NCBI GenBank assembly: GCA_964472465.1
Contig: CAYYLW010000002.1
Span: 1 to 64,000, forward strand
Direction of reading: 5' to 3'
From: JAAYCI01 sp964472465
GTDB taxonomy: Bacteria; Bacillota; Clostridia; Oscillospirales; Ruminococcaceae
Length of the DNA stretch: 64,000 nucleotides
This document shows positions 33,926-40,893 of this stretch, piece by piece. Within the stretch, counting starts at the first letter, position 1; every line of letters begins with the position of its first letter. Below the pieces are notes generated by a model, which made no database searches, was not told the DNA's origin, and saw only the letters and a list, made by a program, of their open reading frames with translations. The translations under genes and the position numbers were made by a program.

Positions 33926-34846
33926 ATGCAAACGGAAATTGCCGATTTTATCTCCATGATGTTGCGCTGTGCTATGCCCATTATGATTTGTGGGCTGGGG
34001 CTGGTGTTTAGTGCTAAAGCGGGTACTGTCAATATTGGCGCAGAGGGCATGATGCTGACGGGGTCTTTGATGGCAGTGGTGGGTACCCATCTGTTTGGAA
34101 ACGCGGTAATGGGTATTGTGGTTGCTATGCTTAGTTCCATGTTGCTCTCTTTGATTTTTGCTTTTTTTACCGTGACCATCCGGGCCGACCAGACCGTGAT
34201 GGGCATGTCCATCAATATTTTGGCGCTGGGGTTTACCACCATGCTCTACCGGGTGCTGTTTGGCATGAACACCACCCCGGTGGAGATAACCGGGTTACAG
34301 ACTGTGGCCCTGCCGGGCCTGTCGGCATTGCCGGTGCTAGGCCCCTCGCTGTTTAGCCAAAACTGGATTGTCTATATCAGCTTTTTATTAGTGCCCCTAA
34401 CGCATGTGTTTCTTTACCGTACCCGAACAGGCCTTAGCATACGCGCCGTGGGGGAATACCCCCGCGCTTGCGACACCATGGGAATCAATGTGTACCAAGT
34501 GCGCTATGGCACCATTTTATTCAGCGGGCTGATGTCTGGGCTGGCCGGGGCCTACCTGTCCCTGGGGCTTTTGAGTTTTTTTGTGGAGGACTTGACCGCA
34601 GGACGGGGCTTTATGGCTGTGGCAGCCGTGGTGTTTGGAAAGTACAGCCCGGTGGGCGTGATGCTGGCTGCGCTTGTATTCGGTGCGGGGGATGCTTTGC
34701 AATACCGCCTGCAAGTAGCGGGTTCAGGAATTCCGTATCAGTTCTTGCTGATGATTCCGTACGTGCTTACCGTGGTTGCCGTGTGTGGGTTTACGGGGAA
34801 AAACAAAGGCCCCAGCGCAATGGGCCGCCCCTATGTGAAGGAGTGA
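33926..34846 (+). CDS. BMP-type nucleobase/nucleoside ABC transporter permease 2
   Basis: A 306-residue partner permease (YufQ/NupC-like), with LVFSAKAGTVNIGAEGMMLT near residue 30 and GRGFMAVAAVVFGKYSPVGV near 232. ATG 33926 follows AAGGGAG by nine bases; a GTG at 33902 would overlap the previous gene. Its stop lies ten bases before the ATPase start. Confidence 0.92.
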   Translation: MQTEIADFISMMLRCAMPIMICGLGLVFSAKAGTVNIGAEGMMLTGSLMAVVGTHLFGNAVMGIVVAMLSSMLLSLIFAFFTVTIRADQTVMGMSINILALGFTTMLYRVLFGMNTTPVEITGLQTVALPGLSALPVLGPSLFSQNWIVYISFLLVPLTHVFLYRTRTGLSIRAVGEYPRACDTMGINVYQVRYGTILFSGLMSGLAGAYLSLGLLSFFVEDLTAGRGFMAVAAVVFGKYSPVGVMLAALVFGAGDALQYRLQVAGSGIPYQFLLMIPYVLTVVAVCGFTGKNKGPSAMGRPYVKE

Positions 34847-34856
34847 GGTGGCAGGG

Positions 34857-36386
34857 ATGGCATATTTGGAAATGAAAGAGATTACCAAAATATTCCCCGG
34901 TGTCTTGGCCAACGATAGGGTGAGCCTGGCGGTGGACAGGGGCGAGATTCATGCCTTGCTGGGGGAAAATGGGGCGGGAAAATCCACCCTAATGAATATT
35001 TTGTACGGTATGTACCAGCAGGATGAAGGGGAAATTTTACTGGATGGCAAGGCCGTACAGATGAAAAGCCCGCGGGATGCAACGCGCCTGGGCATAGGGA
35101 TGGTGCACCAGCATTTCATGCTGATTCCGGCGCTTACCGTAATTGAAAATGTGGTGCTGGGCTTAAAAGACGGTAAGGGCCTTATGAACTTGAGGGCCTC
35201 GGCGGAAAAGGTTCAGCGCCAGGCCGCCAAGTTCAACATGCGCATAGACCCCTTTACAGAGGTTTGGAAATTAAGCGTGGGTGAGCAGCAACGTTTGGAG
35301 ATTATTAAAGCCCTGTACCGCGGGGCAAAGTTGCTGGTATTGGACGAGCCTACCGCCGTGCTTACACCAAAGGAGGTAGAGGATTTATTTACCATGGTAC
35401 GGCAGTTGGCAAACGAGGGCTACGCCATCATCTTTATTACGCATAAGCTGGCAGAGGTGATGGAAATTTGTGACCGCTGTACGGTGCTGCGGCAGGGTAA
35501 GCTAGAGGCTACTGTATGTGTGAAGGACATCGAAAACCGCGAGGAACTGGCCACCTTGATGGTGGGGCACCATGTGGATTTAGTAAGCGAAAAATTGGCG
35601 GCCCATGTGGGTAAAACCATGCTGAATGTGCAGGGGCTTTGCAGCAAGAACGACAAAGGCTTGCCCGCACTGAAAGGGGTGGATTTGGAAATACGCGCAA
35701 GGGAAATTGTGGGTGTGGCCGGCGTGGACGGAAATGGACAAAGTGAACTGGTGGAATGCCTAACAGGGCTACGGAAGATAGAAGAAGGAAAGGTGGAGAT
35801 AGACGGGGTAGATAGCACCAAGCTGGATACCCGGAAGGTTTTGCAATTGGGGGTTTCCCACATTCCGGAGGACCGGCATAAGCGTGGAATGTTTAAAGAT
35901 ATGTCGGTAAAAGAAAATCTCATTTTGGTAAGCTACCATCAGCCACCTTATTCCAAAGCGGGGTTTATCAACTGGAAATGGGTGGCGCGCCACAGCCAGG
36001 AATTGTGTGCCGAGTATCAGGTGAAAACCCCTTCTATCGAAGAAAAGGCGGGCAAACTGTCTGGCGGGAACCAGCAGAAATTTGTGGTGGGGCGTGAGAT
36101 AGAGCGCCACCCGAAACTGCTGATTGCCATGCACCCTAGCCGCGGCTTAGATATCGGCGCCACCAAGTATATCCATTCCCGGCTGTTGCAGGGCAGGGAA
36201 GAGGGGATGGCTATTCTGCTGGTTTCCACAGAATTGGATGAGGTATTAGAAATGAGTGACAGGATCATCGTGATGTATGAAGGGAGGGTAATTGGCCAGA
36301 TACATGACCCTAAAACAATCACAAGAGAAAAAATTGGCCTTTTGATGGCCGGGCATTCGGAACCAGTACAGCAAAATGCCGAATAA
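34857..36386 (+). CDS. Nucleobase/nucleoside ABC transporter ATPase, two ABC domains
   Basis: A 509-residue cytoplasmic ATPase with fused nucleotide-binding domains. The first has Walker A GENGAGKST near residue 40, signature LSVGEQQRLEI near 140 and Walker B LLVLDEPTAVLT. The second has a degenerate Walker A (GVDGNGQSE), signature LSGGNQQKFVVGRE near 400 and LLIAMHPSRGLDIGA, where the usual Walker B ending DEP is replaced by MHP. This asymmetry is normal for the YufO/RbsA-like group. ATG 34857 has GAGGTG six bases before it; a GTG at 34848 is possible. Confidence 0.93.
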   Translation: MAYLEMKEITKIFPGVLANDRVSLAVDRGEIHALLGENGAGKSTLMNILYGMYQQDEGEILLDGKAVQMKSPRDATRLGIGMVHQHFMLIPALTVIENVVLGLKDGKGLMNLRASAEKVQRQAAKFNMRIDPFTEVWKLSVGEQQRLEIIKALYRGAKLLVLDEPTAVLTPKEVEDLFTMVRQLANEGYAIIFITHKLAEVMEICDRCTVLRQGKLEATVCVKDIENREELATLMVGHHVDLVSEKLAAHVGKTMLNVQGLCSKNDKGLPALKGVDLEIRAREIVGVAGVDGNGQSELVECLTGLRKIEEGKVEIDGVDSTKLDTRKVLQLGVSHIPEDRHKRGMFKDMSVKENLILVSYHQPPYSKAGFINWKWVARHSQELCAEYQVKTPSIEEKAGKLSGGNQQKFVVGREIERHPKLLIAMHPSRGLDIGATKYIHSRLLQGREEGMAILLVSTELDEVLEMSDRIIVMYEGRVIGQIHDPKTITREKIGLLMAGHSEPVQQNAE

Positions 36387-36469
36387 TGGGATTGTTTTTT
36401 GGTGGATTTACGAGGGCTTAGGCTCTTGCATTTTACTACGGCGTATGGTATACCATAAAATAAGAAGTG

Positions 36470-36596
36470 GCGGTTGCACGTTCTCCTATTGAGGCAGTGC
36501 AATGCCCCTTATCACATCTGAAGGCTGAAAGATTCAAATTTGGATTTTTAGCTGCAGGTGAATCCGCATAATGCGGGTTTATCCTGCAGCTTTTTT
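36470..36596 (+). promoter_or_regulatory. Leader before the BMP binding-protein gene with terminator (leader B)
   Basis: Contains a TTGCAC/GTGCAA hairpin (about 36474-36503), GGCAGTGC (36493-36500) and CTGAAGG (36518-36524), then a terminator: GCTGCAGG (36551-36558) with CCTGCAGC (36583-36590), an inner CCGCA/TGCGG stem and TTTTTT. The layout copies leader A at 32.6 kb: word spacing 25 versus 26 nt and gap to the terminator 26 versus 24 nt. The gene starts 62 bp after the U-run. Confidence 0.6.
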
Positions 36597-36658
36597 GTTG
36601 GGTAAAATGCCTGGGTAGGCAGAGCCGGGTATAAAAATAAAAAAGTAGGAGGTTCAAA

Positions 36659-37741
36659 ATGGGCAGAAAGAAATGGAAAGTATTGGCATTGCTGGTGGTG
36701 GTGATGATGCTGTTTACCGCATGTGGGGCTGGGGCAAGTTACACATCTACGGCAAATTCTGGGAATGGAGCCACTTCGTCGGCGGCGTCTGTGGCCTCCA
36801 GCGCCCCGGCTTCTGCTGCTGCCAGTGGCGAAAAAATGGACGCGAACGGTGCAAAGGTGGCACTGCTTACCTTAGGGGCGATTAACGACGGCGGCTGGAA
36901 TGCCACGGTATACGAGGGCCTACAGGCCATGGAAGAATATGGCTTTGCCACCACGCTGGCAGAAAAAATTAACTTTGCCGAAATGGAGCAGGTTATCCGC
37001 ACCTATGCGGACAACGACTACCAGATTATTGTGGGGCACGCACATAATTTTATGGATATTTTTACCCGCATCGCGCCAGAGTATCCAGACACTTTGTTCG
37101 TGTGTACCAACTCCCAAACCTCGCAAGACCCCAATGTAAGCAGTGTTACGGCCGATGACCTGGTACAGGGCTTTTTGGCTGGTTGCGCTGCGGGGCTGCT
37201 TACCGAAAGTAACAAAGTTGCCTACGTGTACGGCCAGGAATCTCCGGCGAATAACCTTTCTGCGCAGGGGTTTGAGCTAGGGGTGAAGCATGTGAACGAA
37301 GACGGCCAGCCAGAAATTGTGATTACCGGCAGCAATGCAGACCCGGTGCGTATGAAAGAGGCCACCACCACATTTATAAAAGAAGGTGGCGATGTGGTGT
37401 TTACCAGCGGAAATGCGGTGGGCCTTGGCACCATTGAGGCCTGCAAGGAAGCCGGTGTGATGGTGGTGGGTAGCACCACAGACCAAAACCCTGTAGCACC
37501 CGAGGTGGTAGCCATTAGCGTGCTGAAGGACTACACTGCCGTGATGAAACATGTGGCGGAATTGTACCTGGCGGGTGAGTTAAAAGGGTTTATAAATATG
37601 GGCATCAATGAGGGGGCCGTGTATTATAGCCCTTGGCATGAGTTTGAAGATACGGTGCCAGAAGAGGTAAAATCACAACTTGAGCAAATTCAAAAAGATG
37701 TAGCCAGCGGAACCATTGATGTGGCGGCCTTGGCAGCCTAA
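36659..37741 (+). CDS. BMP family substrate-binding lipoprotein
   Basis: A 360-residue binding lipoprotein for the importer at 32.8-36.4 kb. Its signal peptide (WKVLALLVVVMMLFTACGAG) ends at a lipobox cysteine near residue 22, followed by a Ser/Ala linker. The core has LLTLGAINDGGWNATVYEGL, DYQIIVGHAHNFMDIF and VVFTSGNAVGLG. TAGGAGG precedes the ATG. It is separated from the ATPase by 272 bp holding its own leader and terminator, so it can be expressed independently. The ligand is likely a purine given the adenine-deaminase-like gene that follows. Confidence 0.92.
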   Translation: MGRKKWKVLALLVVVMMLFTACGAGASYTSTANSGNGATSSAASVASSAPASAAASGEKMDANGAKVALLTLGAINDGGWNATVYEGLQAMEEYGFATTLAEKINFAEMEQVIRTYADNDYQIIVGHAHNFMDIFTRIAPEYPDTLFVCTNSQTSQDPNVSSVTADDLVQGFLAGCAAGLLTESNKVAYVYGQESPANNLSAQGFELGVKHVNEDGQPEIVITGSNADPVRMKEATTTFIKEGGDVVFTSGNAVGLGTIEACKEAGVMVVGSTTDQNPVAPEVVAISVLKDYTAVMKHVAELYLAGELKGFINMGINEGAVYYSPWHEFEDTVPEEVKSQLEQIQKDVASGTIDVAALAA

Positions 37742-37866
37742 CAAAAGCCAGATAGATTAGACAAAGCAGCCTCTGGTAACCAGGCCGGAAGGCTTGAGGA
37801 AATGTTGTTGTTTTTGGTAGATAATGAAAAAATATTACGATAAAAAGAAAAATGAATAGGAGCTGA

Positions 37867-39606
37867 ATGAGCATGGAAAACCTGAGAAACACCCCGGAAT
37901 TTGCAACCTTGAGAGCCAGATTTGACGCCATTTTAGGAAAGGGCCCCGCTGATTTGCTGATTAAAAACATCCGCATTGTGGATGTTTACAGTGAGCGTGT
38001 AACCGAGGGTTCCATTCTGATAAAGGATGGCATTATCATGGCGCTGAACCCGCCAGAGGATGAGGTGCGACCAAACGAAGTGCTGGATGGGCAGGGGCTG
38101 TATGTGGCCCCCGGCCTGGTGGATGCGCACTGTCACATCGATAGCCACCTGGTGACACCGGCAGCATTTTCGGAGTGCATTACCCCAAACGGTACCACCA
38201 CACTTTTCTGCGAGATAGAGGATATTGTGGGAAGCGCCAAAAAAGAGGGCGTAAAGTGTGTGGAGGTGCTGTTTAAAGATTTGGAAAAGCTCCCCTATCG
38301 CATCTATCTGCAAGCGCCTGGCAAGAAGGTAAAATGGGATATTTGTCGCCAAATTTTGGATATGGACATCACTGTGAACCAGGGTGAGTTCCCAGAACTG
38401 GACTATTTGGAAGCCAAGGATGAGGTGCTGGAGCAAATTCTTTATGCCAAGAAGATTGGCAAACCGATCCATAGCCATATTAAGTACCTGTATGAGAGCA
38501 CCTATCCCGTGAATATGTTTGCCATGGTAAATACGTACAACACCCATAATATTTGGGATTACAAGAGTTTGCAGGCAGCCATACAACTGGGCATACCTTC
38601 CATGCTGCGCGAGGGTGTGGGTGGGGTACTAAGCTGTATGGATGCCGCAGTGCCTGGGATGATCAACGACCACCTACCCACAGATAACATCATGTTCTGC
38701 ACGGATAACCTTACCGTAGACACCATATTTAAGCAGGGACATTTGAACCACAACCTAAACCGTGCCATCAGCATGGGTATTTCTCCCATTCAGGCCCTCA
38801 AGATGGGTACGCTGAATGCGGCCCGCGCTTTCCACATGGAGCAGTATATTGGTTCTGTTGCCCCTGGCCGCTTTGCAGACCTCATCTTCCTAAAAGATTT
38901 GCAGACCATTGAGCCTGTGATGGTGATGAAGGGGGGCAAAATGGTGGCGAAGGAAGGCCGCTTGCTGGAGCTGCCCAAAATAGATTACTCCGATATCATC
39001 AGCAAGGCAAAACCAGGCCTGGCCAGCCTGAAGAAAGAAGATTTGGAAATCACTCCGCTGGAAATTTCCTCCGATGGTACCAAGGCAAAGGTGGTGTGCC
39101 TGTATATGGGCATGCCCGCTTACATGGAGCCCTACTGGATGGACTACAAAGATGGTCAAGTGGTCATTCCAAAAGGGATGAACCGCATGAGCATCATCCA
39201 GCGTTACCCAAAGGGCGAGAGAAAGATTACCAATGGCCTGGTGAGCCAGTATGAGCTGGAGCGTGGTGCCTTGGCATTCAATTACTCTTCCTTGGATCAA
39301 CAGATTTGTGTGGTAGGTACCAAGGTAGAGGATATGTACGAGGCCGCCCTGGCCATGGACAATTACCCCGGCGGCTACATCTCCTGGTTAAACGGGAAGG
39401 TAACCTCGGAAATGCCTGCCGAGATTTACAGCATGATTACCACCATGAGCGCCAGCGAGTTCAACGAATGTGCCAAACGCCTGAAAAAAGCGGGCGAGGA
39501 ACTGGGCTACTTTGAGGAAAAGGCAATTTCCCCCTGGCAATTCCGTATGCAAATCATGTCCTGGATGTTTGACCGCCGCCGCTATGTGGGGATGGAGGAA
39601 GACTAA
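37867..39606 (+). CDS. Adenine-deaminase-like amidohydrolase (divergent)
   Basis: A 579-residue enzyme with the Ade architecture: N-terminal beta domain, metal-dependent barrel with DAHCHIDSHLVTPAAFSE near residue 77 and TPNGTTTLFCEIEDI, LREGVGGVLSCMDA, GRFADLIFLKDLQTIE, and the C-terminal Ade domain (CVVGTKVEDMYEAALAM, YPGGYISWLNGKV). Two motifs that are nearly invariant in true adenine deaminases are altered: the ERH region reads IQRYPKGERK and the HDSHN region reads NYSSLDQQ. The substrate may therefore be another aminopurine or pteridine-like ring. AGGAG lies four bases before ATG 37867; ATG 37873 is an alternative. It follows the BMP binding-protein gene by 125 bp. Confidence 0.8.
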   Translation: MSMENLRNTPEFATLRARFDAILGKGPADLLIKNIRIVDVYSERVTEGSILIKDGIIMALNPPEDEVRPNEVLDGQGLYVAPGLVDAHCHIDSHLVTPAAFSECITPNGTTTLFCEIEDIVGSAKKEGVKCVEVLFKDLEKLPYRIYLQAPGKKVKWDICRQILDMDITVNQGEFPELDYLEAKDEVLEQILYAKKIGKPIHSHIKYLYESTYPVNMFAMVNTYNTHNIWDYKSLQAAIQLGIPSMLREGVGGVLSCMDAAVPGMINDHLPTDNIMFCTDNLTVDTIFKQGHLNHNLNRAISMGISPIQALKMGTLNAARAFHMEQYIGSVAPGRFADLIFLKDLQTIEPVMVMKGGKMVAKEGRLLELPKIDYSDIISKAKPGLASLKKEDLEITPLEISSDGTKAKVVCLYMGMPAYMEPYWMDYKDGQVVIPKGMNRMSIIQRYPKGERKITNGLVSQYELERGALAFNYSSLDQQICVVGTKVEDMYEAALAMDNYPGGYISWLNGKVTSEMPAEIYSMITTMSASEFNECAKRLKKAGEELGYFEEKAISPWQFRMQIMSWMFDRRRYVGMEED

Positions 39607-39626
39607 TACTGCGTTTGGCTAAAGAC

Positions 39627-39660
39627 GAAAGGGAGGGGCCAGTTTTGGCGCCTCCCTTTC
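39627..39660. terminator. Hairpin terminator between the deaminase gene and the small membrane peptide gene
   Basis: GAAAGGGAGG (39627-39636) pairs with CCTCCCTTTC (39651-39660). It ends the plus-strand deaminase gene and the minus-strand small gene, which converge here. Confidence 0.7.
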
Positions 39661-39691
39661 ACCATAAGTGCCCCCATTTGTTCGCCATGTG

Positions 39692-39856
39692 CTAACAAAG
39701 AAGCTTGAGCGATGGGTAAAAAAGACCTTCTCTGATATATAGGGTGAGGTTTGCCAACCGCACAAAGAAAACAGAGATGGGCAAGCTAAGTAGAAAAAAA
39801 CCCACACCCACGCCGGCCAGCTTTGCCACGTCCATCAGCCGCACAGTTTTACTCAT
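39692..39856 (-). CDS. Small membrane peptide, 54 residues
   Basis: A short gene with a good start: GGAG seven bases before ATG 39856 and a near-consensus promoter 37 bp upstream. The product begins with a basic stretch (MSKTVRLMDVAKLAG), followed by a long hydrophobic segment (VGVGFFLLSLPISVFFVRLA) and a short tail. Predicted single-span membrane peptide of unknown function. The first 15 residues recall a LacI-type HTH, but no frame continues that similarity. The gene is read in the same direction as the 17-residue peptide genes just upstream, from which it is separated by a terminator. Confidence 0.6.
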   Translation of the reverse strand: MSKTVRLMDVAKLAGVGVGFFLLSLPISVFFVRLANLTLYIREGLFYPSLKLLC

Positions 39857-39892
39857 AGATTCGCTCCTCATACCAGGCGTCTTCTGTCCCCT

Positions 39893-39920
39893 ATTGTAGC
39901 AAATTTTGGGGGGCTGTCAA
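39893..39920 (-). promoter_or_regulatory. Near-consensus sigma-A promoter for the 54-residue peptide gene
   Basis: On the minus strand TTGACA (rc of 39915-39920), a 16-bp spacer and TACAAT (rc of 39893-39898). The expected transcript would start near 39886 and give a leader of about 30 nt. It is one of the best -35/-10 matches in the window. Confidence 0.75.
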
Positions 39921-40013
39921 ATTAAGGCGCGGGAGGGGCAGGCCACAATAGGTTGCCGGTGGCGCAAAGCGATAGGCATAACGATAGGGGCGCCCAATTG
40001 GCAAGAGGTGGAT

Positions 40014-40061
40014 AAAAAAATCCCCCGGGCAGGTTATTCCTACAACCCGTCCGGGGGATTT
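40014..40061 (-). terminator. Strong terminator of the 17-residue peptide transcript
   Basis: An 18-nt arm at 40018-40035 pairs with 40044-40061 with two mismatches around an 8-nt loop, and on the minus strand it is followed by seven U residues (rc of 40014-40020). It begins 21 bp after the stop of the downstream peptide copy. Confidence 0.85.
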
Positions 40062-40081
40062 GAAAAGATAGTTGTGTGTGT

Positions 40082-40135
40082 TTACCACCATATGTTCTGG
40101 AGGATGCCGGAGAGGAAAAAAATCATTGCGTTCAT
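40082..40135 (-). CDS. 17-residue hydrophobic peptide, copy 1 (MNAMIFFLSGILQNIWW)
   Basis: A minimal gene on the minus strand: AAAGGAGG, eight bases, ATG, 16 further codons, TAA. The peptide MNAMIFFLSGILQNIWW is hydrophobic with a Trp-Trp end and no charged residue. It lies inside a 122-bp repeat unit whose second copy carries an almost identical gene. A terminator follows within 25 bp, so the transcript seems to be made for these peptides alone. A short membrane-active peptide, signalling peptide or type I toxin would all fit; a leader peptide is unlikely because no gene follows in the transcript. Confidence 0.6.
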   Translation of the reverse strand: MNAMIFFLSGILQNIWW

Positions 40136-40352
40136 GAGTGTGGCCTCCTTTCGTGTGGGGTATGCTTTCAGTATAGCCATGGGCCGTAACCAAGCCGTAA
40201 CCGGGGGCTGGTTTAATTTTTGGGGGGACTACCACCATATGTTCTGGAAGATGCCGGAGAGGAAAAAAATCATTGCGTTCATGTGTGTGGCCTCCTTTCG
40301 TGTGGGGTATGCTTTCAGTATAGCCGTGGGCTGTAACCAAGCCGTAACCGGG
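40084..40352 (-). repeat. Tandem direct repeat, 122-bp unit, 147-bp period
   Basis: Copies at 40084-40205 and 40231-40352 differ at four positions. Each unit, read on the minus strand, holds two GGTTACGG-type 8-mers in tandem, a TATACT hexamer, an AAAGGAGG site and the complete 17-codon gene. The 25-bp spacer between the units is not repeated. This is a duplication of a whole expression unit rather than a structural repeat. Confidence 0.95.
40229..40282 (-). CDS. 17-residue hydrophobic peptide, copy 2 (MNAMIFFLSGIFQNIWW)
   Basis: Second copy of the peptide gene, upstream of copy 1 in the direction of transcription, with the same AAAGGAGG site eight bases before ATG and a TAG stop. It differs from copy 1 by Leu12 to Phe and by a synonymous stop change. 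Upstream is a TATACT -10-like hexamer without a clear -35, but with the direct repeat GGTTACGGCTTGGTTACAGC in the -35 zone, a possible activator site. Preservation of start, site and frame in both copies argues that the peptide is translated. Confidence 0.6.
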   Translation of the reverse strand: MNAMIFFLSGIFQNIWW

Positions 40353-40517
40353 TTTTCAATTTGTTGGCCATGTTGAAAACCCATTGTAAAACACCTCACA
40401 CATAGATATCATAAATGCTACTATAATTATAAATAGATATCTAATAAATAATAAATGATATGTAATGGATAATGGAGTGCAAGGCCTATTTTAGCTACAC
40501 TGAAATAGGTGATAATA

Positions 40518-40769
40518 ATGGGTAGAAACAAAAAAATTAAATTTGAAAACTGAGATAAATATATTGCGCTTGGTTTAAACATTTCTTATTACCGAAAAAG
40601 AAAAGGGATGACCCAAGAGCAATTGGCTGAGGTGGCAGAACTGAGCCGCGGGTATTTGGGCGTTATTGAAGCCCCAGGGACGGTGACCAATATTTCCCTA
40701 GAAACCTTGTTTGGTTTGGCGGGTGCCTTGGAAGTAGACCCCGCACAGCTATTGGAAATACGCAAGTAG
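40518..40769 (+). pseudogene. XRE-family HTH regulator with an in-frame TGA at codon 12
   Basis: Starting at ATG 40518 (AGGTGATAATA upstream) the frame reads MGRNKKIKFEN, TGA (40551-40553), then DKYIALGLNISYYRKRKGMT and a complete XRE helix-turn-helix (TQEQLAEVAELSRGYLGVIE) to TAG 40767-40769, 83 residues in all. Both sides of the TGA match the family, so a nonsense mutation is the simplest reading. Upstream (40400-40445) two GATATC-centred palindromes lie in very AT-rich sequence between this gene and the divergent peptide genes. Internal restart at ATG in KGMTQ would lose the first helix. Confidence 0.8.
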
Positions 40770-40813
40770 GGTAGAGAAAAGGCCTTGGTGTAGAGGGGCA
40801 GAATGAAATAGAA

Positions 40814-40856
40814 AAATAGCCCACCGGTGTGGTTTGGACACACCGATGGGCTATTT
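40814..40856. terminator. Bidirectional terminator
   Basis: An 18-nt arm at 40814-40831 pairs with 40839-40856 with one mismatch around a 7-nt loop. On the minus strand TTTTTCTATTTC follows, fitting the end of the radical SAM operon; on the plus strand it lies after the XRE gene. Confidence 0.85.
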
Positions 40857-40893
40857 GGTTGCGTCAAGCGGGTTTGTGCCGGGATACTATTTT

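Noticed and set aside
32565..36600. Classical purine riboswitch in the BMP leaders
   Set aside because: The conserved loop and junction words of the purine aptamer are absent from both leaders.
39692..39856. Remnant of a LacI-family regulator
   Set aside because: Only the first 15 residues resemble a LacI HTH; no frame continues the similarity, and the rest is a hydrophobic segment with its own intact gene signals.
40082..40282. Tryptophan attenuator leader peptide (Trp-Trp end)
   Set aside because: No trp or other amino-acid gene follows in the transcript; a terminator closes it and the next gene has its own promoter.
39891..40340. A 149-codon minus-strand frame running through both repeat copies
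   Set aside because: It stays open only because the 147-bp period is a multiple of three. It has no ribosome binding site, whereas the 17-codon genes in another frame have perfect ones.
40084..40352. CRISPR array or other spaced repeat
   Set aside because: Only two copies, a 122-bp unit and a 25-bp spacer; the unit contains expression signals and an open gene.
40551..40553. Selenocysteine at the in-frame TGA of the XRE gene
   Set aside because: XRE regulators are not selenoproteins, the position is in a non-catalytic N-terminal stretch and no SECIS-like hairpin was seen directly after it.
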